Of a stretch of DNA of 64,000 bases, positions 51,144 through 61,390 are shown one piece after another. Within the stretch, counting starts at the first letter, position 1. Each line of letters begins with the position of its first letter. The position numbers were made by a program, and so were the translations under genes. Source of the stretch: Amblyornis subalaris (taxonomy: Eukaryota; Chordata; Aves; Passeriformes; Ptilonorhynchidae); NCBI GenBank assembly GCA_018881555.1, contig JACAXG010000060.1:3410001-3474000 (forward strand). Reading direction: 5' to 3'. The notes beneath the pieces were generated by a model that made no database searches, had not been told where the DNA came from, and saw only the letters and a list, made by a program, of their open reading frames with translations.

Positions 51144-51422
51144 GTGGTGGGTTAACTTAACCAGCCACAAGGTGCCTACCAAGCTGCTCTATCACTCGCT
51201 GTCTTCATCAGGATGGTGAGAAAATAGAATGAAAATTTTCTGAATTGAGATAAGGACAGAAACATCACTGAATGATTGTTATCAATGGCAAAACAAACTC
51301 AACTTAGGGAAATTAATTTATTGCCAGATAACAGATTGGGACAGTGGGAATTGAGAACAAAAATAAAACTACTTTATCCTTCCCTTCTTTTCAGGCTCAA
51401 CTCCACTCTTGACTCTATTTTG
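51144..51422. mobile_element. Diverged avian LTR-type repeat fragment
   Basis: Several ordered blocks match an interspersed repeat common in bird genomes that I remember as part of an endogenous-retrovirus LTR. They are TGGTGGGTTAAC, GCCA..AGGTGCC.ACCAA, GCTCTATCACTC, GAGATAAGGACAG, GGCAAAACAAACTCAACTT, AATTTATTGCC, and a CCCTTCTTTTCAGGCTCAACT block. It has many substitutions and no coding region, so it is an old, inactive fragment. A later CCGTGGACCTC at about 51669 may belong to the same element. I cannot name the family or be sure of its orientation. Confidence 0.6.
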
Positions 51423-52874
51423 TGCCTTTTGTCATATAACAGTACTGTAAAACTCAGTTGTTTTTTAATTTTCTGCTTGTCCAGCTCTTTAAGTGAGTAG
51501 AAAGTCATGACATGAGTTAAAATGTGGGAAGGTAGTAAGGCAAGAGAGTAGTCAACCACCCAAGCGCCGAGTTCATAGGCACATACATTGTAGCAAAATG
51601 CACCAGCTAGTCTTAAACACAGGAACTGTGACTGGCGATAAGGGGCTTCTGTATCATTAATAGTGTGACCGTGGACCTCTAACAACTTGCTACTATGTAA
51701 AAAAAACGTATAAGCACATGTGTTAAAACATGTAGGTTACCACTGCTGTTTCATTCAGGAATCGAGGCAGTAAGTGTGTGTGTAAAATCTAAACAGATGT
51801 GTTCACCCTCACATTTTGAGGGAGTAGAAGTGCACAGCATAGCATCATGGATATAAAACAGTTGCTAGNCTTGGTAGAGGCCCAATAAACATGTCTGAGG
51901 CCTTTCGTGTAATAACTGGGTTATTAGACAACATGCAAGAGAATGTGGGAAGTCTGCTGTGACACACTTTTAAAGTTTGGTTGCCTTACAGTACGTGTCA
52001 CTAAGAGTTAGGTGGTTTTCTAAGAGCTTTGAGCCAGTGCCCTTTATTTTGGTCTATAAAGTCTGGTAAGACTCCATTATTTGGAAGCAAAGCAGTAGTG
52101 ATGAGGAAACAATTTTCTGTTTACCTTGTGAATGTCAGTCTAACTTAAAGCAGTCTAGCTCAGGTGCAAGACTGGGTTTTTGCAGGAGCCCTCTTTTAAG
52201 CAGTTTATGAACATGAATAGGTTTATGTGATCTCAATTACTGTGTATCAATACCTACTGAGATAATATACTGGGCCGTACTGCTGAGTACTTTGTTAGAG
52301 AGTTTGCTCTAGACTCAGCTGTTCTGCAGCCCATAAAGCAAAGGTGTAGGAAAGCAGAACTGAAAGGGAGCAGGAAAGAAGGTAAAAAAAAACAAAACAA
52401 AACCCAAACCAAAACAGTAAGGGTTGAAGAAGGGCAGAGGAGGAAAATATGTAAGGATGTATACCAAAGGGTATCAACACAGCACAGTAGGGATAGTTGC
52501 TCTGCTTTAGGAGAAGAGTTGGCAGAGCACAGGGAGTGGGCACTGTAAAGCTGTAGGAGCAGATGGGTCTTAGCAAAAACAAGGTAAATCATAGAATGAA
52601 TTTAAGTGTGTTATTTTTGATCTTGTGCCTTTAAAGTGACAGTGGGTAGACCAAACACCTGTTCTTTATCATCACTTTTTAGGAAATGTAAATAAGCCTA
52701 AATGTTAATTCACTTTTAAAACTTCACCTCAGCTTACTTCTAAAATATTTGCTGTGTGTTTGTTCCCTTTGGCATGCTGAATTACTATTGTAGATGCAGC
52801 TGGTGTGAGCCACATCTATTACTTCATTGTTAATGTTTTCAACTAGCTGTAATCTTCTTACTGAATGCTTGATT
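51423..52874. other. Intron 1, possibly remainder of the LTR-type repeat
   Basis: The first 300 bases may be a decayed continuation of the LTR-type repeat. The rest shows no recognised feature apart from a short AC-rich patch at about 52385-52420. Confidence 0.35.
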
Positions 52875-53036
52875 TCATAGAATCATGGAATTGTTTAGGT
52901 TGGAAAAGACCTTTGAGATCATCTGGTTCAACCTTTAACACAGCACTGCCAAGTCTTCCACTAAACCATGCCCTGAGCACTACAACTACACATCTCTAAA
53001 ATACCTCCATGACCAACAAATTCCCTGAATGTAGCC
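52875..53036 (-). mobile_element. CR1 LINE 3' fragment, antisense
   Basis: It begins with the antisense CR1 3' terminus TCATAGAATCATGGAATTG and continues GGTTGGAAAAGACCTTTGAG, ATCATCTGGTTCAACC, then the CCACTAAACCATG.CC and CACATCT..AA..ACCTCCA blocks. These are the usual order of bird CR1 3' ends. The copy is 5'-truncated at about 53036, as most CR1 insertions are. It is noncoding. Confidence 0.92.
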
Positions 53037-56000
53037 CTTGTGTGTTGGCTGTGATGTTTTTCACTGCATGTGTGTTTTTTCATCAGCCATCACGGTATCC
53101 ATGAGTAGAAGCATAACAAATTTGCATGAAGAAACAAGCATGGCCTGTTTTATTTGATGTTTGTGTCTTCCGAAACTCCTAGCACTAAATTGTAGTGCTA
53201 AATTCTATGAAATTAGAACCCTGAGATTTCTATAAGGTACTGCCAGCATTAGCCTGCACTACTTGAAGTTGTGATTTTCCTAATCATTCTTGATTACATC
53301 TTCATTTCTTGCATGCCAGGGGTAATTAAATGTTGACTAATTGTAGTGCTTTTGATTTTTGCTGACAAAAACCTGCTTCAGAATGTGCAAATTCCTGTTC
53401 TAGTTATAGTTGTCTTCTTTCAGCCTTTATTTTAACACACAAAAATATCACTTGGATGCTGTCTAAGCAAAAATGAAAACAATCTGAATTACAGTGTAAT
53501 TGGCCTCCTTGAACTACAGTGAGCTCTAGAATTAGCTGACTTGAAATGGTGGTAGTTACTGGGCATGTCTTTCAGTACAGTGGTTCTTACACCTGCCAGT
53601 CACTTCTGCACTTCTTTTGCTGAAGTCCAGGATAGCAAAGGGTTGTGTTTTCTGCAGGGCCCTTACTCACTGAATTCAAGTAATGGAAAGTTCAGTTACA
53701 TTTCACATAGCACATGAGGATTCTGTGCTGCACAAAGCTAAGATGTGGAGCAGCCACAAATGAGATCTCTTGTTGTGAGTTAGGAAGGTAACATTGCACT
53801 TTATTGTAAAAAGCGGCTATCTATGGAAATTGCAGCAAACTGAAAGATGTCCTGAAAGACTAATTGTAAGTCTAGAAGAGGATGAAGTTCTGGTGATGCT
53901 CTTCAGCATTTTGGAGTGTAAGACTTTTTTTTTTTGTGTGCCAGCGGGCATAACTGGTTGTATATCTGAAGTGAGTCCCTAGAAGAGTAGAGGGTACCAT
54001 GGATACCATTTTTGTCAATATACTTCTGTGATGTTCTATTTGTCAACTTGGCATGCATTTTTGAGAATTAAGATATAAATTGCTGAAGATGCACCTCTAG
54101 TTCTCTTAAACTCCAAGAAGGCTTTATAGAAACTCAGTAATCAGTATTTTATGTGCGGTACAGTAAATTACCTTACTGGAATTTTTTTTAAAGGAGTACA
54201 AACTCAATATCCCATAGCATTTCTGTAACAATTTCTAAAAAAGTATCACGTATACCCTTACAGATTTAAAATACCCTTCACTTACTGTGAATATATAGGG
54301 TTATAATTTTAGATAAGGCAAAATATTCTTGGCACTTCTTGTGATAATACTTCTTTAGTTGACTCAGAAAATAGAGATTATAGTGACTTCATGGCAGAAT
54401 GACCACAGAAAAATTATTCTTGGTACTGAAGCAGATCTTGGTTCTGGCTTTTTGGTTTTGCTATAAAGCACACTCACAAGCAATTGTGAAAATAAAACTT
54501 TACTTTTGTAGCCTGCCTGGTGTGTTAGAGGAGTATTGATTGTTCTTGAAATAGATTTAGAGATGCAGCTTGCTGCGTGCTTCTGTGATGACTCTATAAA
54601 ATCTGTGGGCCTGTTCTAAATGTGGGGGGGGGGGTTTAGTGTTTTATTATAAACAGCCTCCTGACTGTGCCATTGGCACTGCTGTGTGTGCTGCCCAGGA
54701 AACAGGCACTGCCAGTGTCCCCTCTGTTTGCTACAACCCCCACACCTTGTGAGTGGTCATTTTCAATGCAGCTTTTAATGGCCCTGTGTTAGACATGGAA
54801 AGCATCTGGCTGGAAGGATGAATACTGCTAATGTTCCTTAATGGCTTTCTTTTGAAATCATATCAATAACATTTTTTTTGTCTAATGCACTAGGCAGATT
54901 AGTTTTGCATGAGAGGTTGTATCTTGTTTCTGGAGTTTCAGAACTGCACTCTTTGTCTGCAGTGAACAATCAATAGTGCCAGTCATGTACAGATCTGCCA
55001 CTTTCTCAAAATGGTTTTGATGATTAAAATGTGATTTGTCACTGAAGTCAAATGCTGTTTTCCCCTCTGCACTAGGCTCTTGTGAGTGATGAGCTTTGAA
55101 GCTTGACTGTCAATTAAAACAAGAGTTGAGGCCTGCTAGTCTGGGTGGAACATATGCAGCTGAGGTATTTTGGATGGCACCCCTCAACTTGGTGACTTCT
55201 AATGGGAAGGTTACAGGTGGTGCAGTGTACTGTCATTTCTTTACATTAACATTCCAATAATTTCTGTTGTATTTTCTTGCCTTCCATATCTTAACTCATC
55301 TCCTTAGCCACTTTATCCATTCCTCTCTGTTTTCACTGCAGGGAAAAAGCCTGGTAGATAGAGACCACTCTTCCCTTGATTGATAGGTTATGTTGCATNG
55401 CACATTGGGTATACAAGCATCTGTGTTCAGTCAATTTCCTGATTACTGCATTCCCAATTCCAACGAATCTTTCAAAGTACTTAATGTTTTTGAAAATTAC
55501 TGTAAAACAGAGATATGCTTACATGCTTAAATGCTTGTTGCTGAAGGCTTGTTCTGTACCTTCTAAATTTCTTTGAAGAATAAGTTCTGTAGGAAATAAA
55601 TTTCTAGAGTTATTTGAAGTTCTTTGATAATAATACCAGCAGTAGAAAATGGTAAACAGTGCAAATTAATACAAAAAATCAGCAGAACTGGAAGTATCTT
55701 TTTTTTATATGTGATTATTGTTTTGGCTAAAATTCAATTTTTGTATCATCTTTTGTCTGTCCGTCTTAGTTTGTCTGAGTACTTGAAAACTGCCACAGAA
55801 ATTATATGCCTGTCAAAGATGATTAAATATCAAAATACAAGTGCTTGGAATGCTTGGTATTCCTTGTGTTCGTTCCCTATGTTGTTACCCTTCCATACTT
55901 TATTTCCTGCAAATTATATGCAGGTCTTCCTGATAACTAGTAAACATACTTGTTTTTGAACTAGCCTGGATGCCAGTTCCACAATGCTCTAAAGAAGTTA

Positions 56001-59000
56001 GGGGCTTTTTTAAGGTTGTGAGCTGCAAAATGGTGGTTTTGAAAGTGAATTTGGACAAGCTAAATAATGAAAGATGTGACTTCTAATGACCATCAAATTA
56101 TCTGGCTGGAAAAAAAAAACTTTTCAAAAATTAAATATGTGAGAAACATGAGTGTATTCCTACTGTGTAAGTAGTGTTCCAGACTAAGCAGACCCTGGAT
56201 ATTTAACACAGAGCTTAACAGTTCAGATTATCAGAGAAAAAGATGCACACAGGCTATCAGTTCAGTGAGGGGAGAAATTACTTCTTCCTTTACAGCTGAG
56301 CAAAGAAAAATGTTGCCTGTTCCTTAATCTGAAGGTGCACTATTAAGAGTTTTTTTTCTTTACTTCACNTGTGCCTTCTACTAAGGTGTGGCAGTTCAAA
56401 GTTGATGTCCTTTGACAAATCTGAGACTCAAAGAATTTAGTATTGTACCCTTTGTTCTCTCATTTAAAAACATAACTTAGGAAAAACTCTGAGGGCACAG
56501 AGCAATCTTGCAACCAGTTGTTCTTTTGGATTGACTTTTAAGATTTTCAGTCAAGCAAGATTTTGGAAAAAGCGTAGTATCTCATGTCTTGCTGTTCTTC
56601 TATTGTAAGTTGTTAGGTTAAAGATATCTTTTGAAGTTTGTGTGTTCTGTAGCTGTGAAGTCTGCAGTGGTTTGCATTTGTAGTTACGAAAACATTTGTT
56701 CAGAGCATGGCCAATCAATTAAGACAAGGCTTCCTTCTTTCGTTTAAACAGGAAGGGAGTATGGTTGCTTTTGAAGACTTAAGGGGCCTAGGTTAGCTGG
56801 TATAAAATGTTTCTCTGGGAATTCTAGTTAGCTTCTTGCAAAGACGCTTCTTGAAATGCTCGTAGAGAAGGAAATTGCCTTTCACTTGCAACTTTCTTCA
56901 CTTGGGCCTGCAAGAGAAAAGAAGTTGTATTTCAGGAGCTTATTTTTGATCTGTACTGAAACCTATGGCAAGGATTGTAGTATTCCAATGGCTCTCGAGT
57001 GTTTCTTTGTAAAAGCATGACAATTATACATTTAAGGTATTTTGTACCTTTTTAGATGCTGGATACTTTAAATGTCTTTCTGGAGGTAAAACTGTATGAA
57101 AGTGCTCGGCATTTCTGAAGATCTGTGTCTACAGTAGGCATGCTTATAAGTATCCCTGGTTCATTTGCACAATATTTTTGGTAAGATTGTATTTACTCAA
57201 TACCAAGAGTCTATGGTATTGTCTGATTTTTTTTTTCTTCTGTTCCTCGTAGTCATGATGGTTTTGAATTACTCTGAAGGCAGCACAGAGAGATCAGATT
57301 TTCCCCAAAGCATCTCTGCAGAACTGAAAGTTATTAGAAATGTCATAGTACTAATCTCTAATATTGCTTTAGCAATTAGGTGGCTCTTAAGTACTCAAAA
57401 TCCCTTTACCAATTAATAATGACAGGCTTTTAGCTACATGCATCTCTGAAATGAGTTTTATGCGAAAGATCTGCTTTTTTGCATGATAAATTACTTTGAA
57501 TTTACTTGCAGAGTAGAGTAGAGTTTGAAATGCCTTTATGTAAAAGTTTTGTCTTAAACCTATACCAAATAGGCCTAATATATGGGGTACTTGAGAGATT
57601 TTTCTTTTTTTTTTCTTCCTCTAACTGTCAAGGTATCTTTTTTGGTATTGATGAAGAACATTCACTGGGGTTTTTTGGGGGGTGTGTGTTTGTGTAATGA
57701 TAAACCAAAGTTGCTTTGATATTTTTTTTTTTTGTCCCTTCCTTCCCCTCCCCCCAGTTATTATCAATATCAGCTTATTGTTTTAGAGTGGCAGAATTGT
57801 TACAGCTCTACCTTTGCTGCTGCCTCCTTCCTGAATGACTTCTCTTCATCAAGAGCCCAGCTGTAGGATATTTCTAAAGCTTTATTACTTGGCATTTTTA
57901 TTAAAATTCCTCTAACTTAATATGTTTTTTTTTCTGTGATACAGTAAGCCAGATAGTTAATCTTTTCAGGCTTCAAACTTCTCACTGAATCTCAGTCAAA
58001 AAAAGTTTGATTAAGACTCTCAGTTTTGTACAGAAACTGTTGGGGAGGATTGCTTGTTTAAGATGAGAACAAAATGTCTCAATTGACCTCTGATTAACTT
58101 TTTTGTCTCCACTTGTATAATGTTGAAGAAATTCTTAACGGACTTTTAAATTTTTTGTTTCTCTTATCTGAGGACCTGGCTGCTATCTTGACTGTATTTG
58201 AGTTTTCTCTTTTCTTAAAATTACTGTCTTTACAAGAAATGCTGTGGCTTTGAATCAAGTTATGTGAAAATGAGGCTAACCCTTTCTGCATCCTCAAATC
58301 ATTAGTTATTGCAGAGACTAATAGTCATGTGAAACTGTGACTTTTGTCTTCTAAAAGTACTGTACAGCTGTTAAAGTAGTAAATGAATTATTGTAATGCA
58401 AATTTTATCTTTCCAGTACCTTTCCCTACATTTGCAGAAACTTAATTCTTAATTCTGTGGAGTTTTGGTCAAGTAAAGTTTGGCTTCCAAAAAGTTGTCC
58501 TTAGAGTAACTGGGAAATTCTTTTGTTGTCAGTGTGAACTAATTAATATCATACTGTTTGGCTTTTACCACTTGCTGAGTGAAATCAAATTAAACTACAC
58601 ATGTCTGTTTGTTTCCAAAATAATGATTTTGGCTGTTTGATAAATGGGCTTGCCTTTGTTATCACGTACTCATTCTGGGATAGTTTCTCCATTAAAAATG
58701 AGAATAAGGCTGCCTGTGAATCTAACCAGAAGATTAACAAAGTAGCTTTATATTTAAGTATTTGAAGGAGCTAGGGCCTAATTATATCCTTAGGTGCCTT
58801 AGACTCTGTAGTCATGCAAATTAGGAAAAATTGAATATTTCTTCTTTTGCTGCGACACTTGGCTTGTTTGAGCCAAGAGCCCATGCTGTACAGTGTGAGA
58901 TGGATGGCAAAGCTGGCTGTTTGTCTCTTCTGCTTTTAATGCCATGAAGTTAGATACTCACTTGTGTGCCATCAAGTGAATCCACAGGCCATGCAGGGTA

Positions 59001-61103
59001 GGCCATCACCAGAGAAATGAAGGGTTGCCTGTTTTTGAGGCATATTTATCAGTTGCATTTATTGCAGTTAGGAAGTGTATTTTATAACAAATCATCTACT
59101 GCCGATGTGGCTGATAGGCTGATCAGAGATGAGACTAAAGTTGTATTAGTCATGAACGGCCTCACAAGAAGGGGACTATGTGCACTGCAAACATGAGTGG
59201 GCAAGCATGCCCAGGCACTCCGGTTTTTGAAACAGTTAAATGTCATCAAAGCTGCACACAATGGATTTGAGCAGGCTGAGTGTAGCAGTGAGCAAAACCT
59301 GATGCTCTTCGTGACTGTAGTAAATTAATGGTAGAAAATATGGCTGGAGAAGAGCGATGTAGTCCACTGTGCTTGCTGCTTTTAAAGTTGTTTTTAAGGA
59401 ATAATTGGTTGCTCTTTCCCCTAGACTTCTCTGTATCTCCAGAATAATGGCTTCCTGGCAGAGTGCACAGCTGAGCTGGCAGCTCTGAGCAGGCAGGCAT
59501 TGCCAACTTCTGCGTGGTGCAGGGGATGGCCTGTGGCCAAGCAGTGAGCCATGAACTCTGGGTATAGTTCTTCTGCAGGTCATTGTGGAGGCACTGAAGT
59601 GAATTCTGCCCAAAACACAACCTTTTGAATTAAAAGGAAAACTACCATTTACTCAAGTTTTTGTTTGTGCTGNCAGATTGGCCTAACAATTCAGCTCTCA
59701 TTCTTCAGTTAATGCTTAGGAAAGATATGAATCATGTTGCAGTACATGGCTGTTGTGCCTTCAATCTGAAGGCTTAAAATACTCTTACAAACAAATTATG
59801 TCAGATAGCTGTTCTTAATTTAAAGAAAAATCAGGGAAAACTCTGAATATATTAAAGTGTGGTATGTAGAAACTTCAGTGTTGGAAAGATTTCATAAAGA
59901 AGTGCTTAAATCCTTGATGCAGTGCTGAGAAAGTGAATGGACCAGAATGTGTTAACTGCACAGAAAAGCTAGCTGTAGCTGCTGCTGAATATTTGACTGT
60001 TCTGTAATGTTCTATTAACTTTTAGATAGTTGGAGTAATGTCTGCAGTATGTATTCCTCCAAGGGTTTAAAAGCAGAAGTTGAAAATCCTTTTCTTTACA
60101 GTCACCTTCTCAAGATGGAAAGGAATGCTACTAGGTAATATTTTATTGTATTAAATTATAGAATTCTGACAGATTTGCCAGATTATTCTTCAATCATCTG
60201 TAAAGCAGAGTTGTCAACAAACAATGCCTTAATTGGTAGACCAAGATGTGTATCTACTGNACTCCTAACAAATTGTAATTTAAATGGAGTATTACTCAGA
60301 ATAGGACTGCTATCAATGCACAGATAAGCACTCACACAGAAACTTTAAGGTTAGCATGTTTTTTGCATTTTCCCTATCTGATTTTGATAAAGCACTTTTT
60401 CTTCTTGTTTGCGTCTCTATAAATCTTATCAGTAGTAATTTCATTAAAAACCATTTAAAAGATGAAAATGTGTTTGCTTGTATGTGAGTCATTGGACGAC
60501 TAATACAAGAACTTGATAAGATCGTGAGTAGGAGGAAGAGAAAGCCACACTTGGTTTTCTTGCACTGCAATGAAACTTGGCAGCCTGAGGATTCAAGAAT
60601 TTAATTTCTTTATTAATATATTTTTCAAGATGGATGACATGCAGTATGTTTTTCTAGGATAAGAGAGAGAGGTATTGACTGCCAGAACAGTTATTTTGTT
60701 TTCTGTTCTCTCCTTTGTAGCTTTCCTCCCTATGAAAGGAATAGGTTTCTGTATAGTTTGGTGGTTGTGCAACAAAAAAATCTGTTCATCCAATAATTTT
60801 TTATGCTTCTGCTATGCTATTTGGCTGTATCAATGCACCATGAGAGACCGATGGAAAAGGACAAATACCCTTTTTTTGTCCTATTGGTCCATGTTGTTGT
60901 GTAAGGTGTTGTAAAACAATTAAGAATGATTTCCCATAGCCTGGGAAAGGTAGGCTTCTGAGGTGAAATATGTCTTTACTTTTAAACAGAGATTGTACGG
61001 TGGAAATCTAGTTTGTTGCTAACAGATTCTTCTTTTGTTATAAAAGTTCACTTCTTACTTCTTTTACTTCAGGAAGAAAGACCTGTTTGGAAGTTTACCT
61101 GTG
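53037..61103. other. Intron 1 interior, no recognised feature
   Basis: AT-rich DNA with T-runs on the sense strand (for example about 53925, 57229, 57603, 57722) and a ten-G run at about 54624-54633. A polypyrimidine-TAG at about 57222-57253 resembles a splice acceptor, but no good donor follows within the open stretch, so no exon is called. Confidence 0.5.
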
Positions 61104-61390
61104 AGAATCACAGAGTCTTAGAATGGTTTGGGTTGGAAGGGGCCTTAAAGATCATCTAGTTCCAACTCCCTTGCCATGGGCAGGGATACCTCCTACTAGA
61201 CCAGGTTGCTCAAAGCCCCATCCAACCTGGCCTGGAACAATTCCAGGGATGGGGCATCCACAGCTTTTCTGGTCAAGCTAAGCCAGTGCCTTCTCTCTCT
61301 CACAGTAAAGAATTTCTTGTTAATATTGCATCTGAACCTACCCTTTCCAGTTTAAAGCCATTCCCCCTTGTTCTATCAGTCCATGCCCTT
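61104..61390 (-). mobile_element. CR1 LINE 3' fragment, antisense
   Basis: The antisense CR1 3' end starts GAATCACAGAGTCTTAGAATG and continues GGTTGGAAGGGGCCTTAAAG, ATCATCTAGTTCCAACTCC, then CTAGACCAGGTTGCTCAAAG, GGGATGGGGCATCCACA and CCCCCTTGTTCTATC blocks, all in normal CR1 order. It is 5'-truncated near 61390 and better preserved than the copy at 52.9 kb, so probably younger. It has no coding capacity left. Confidence 0.95.

Noticed and set aside
57165..57416. Possible cryptic exon after a polypyrimidine-TAG in intron 1
   Set aside because: There is no convincing donor within the open stretch, no known homology, and many similar T-rich acceptor-like sites occur in this intron.
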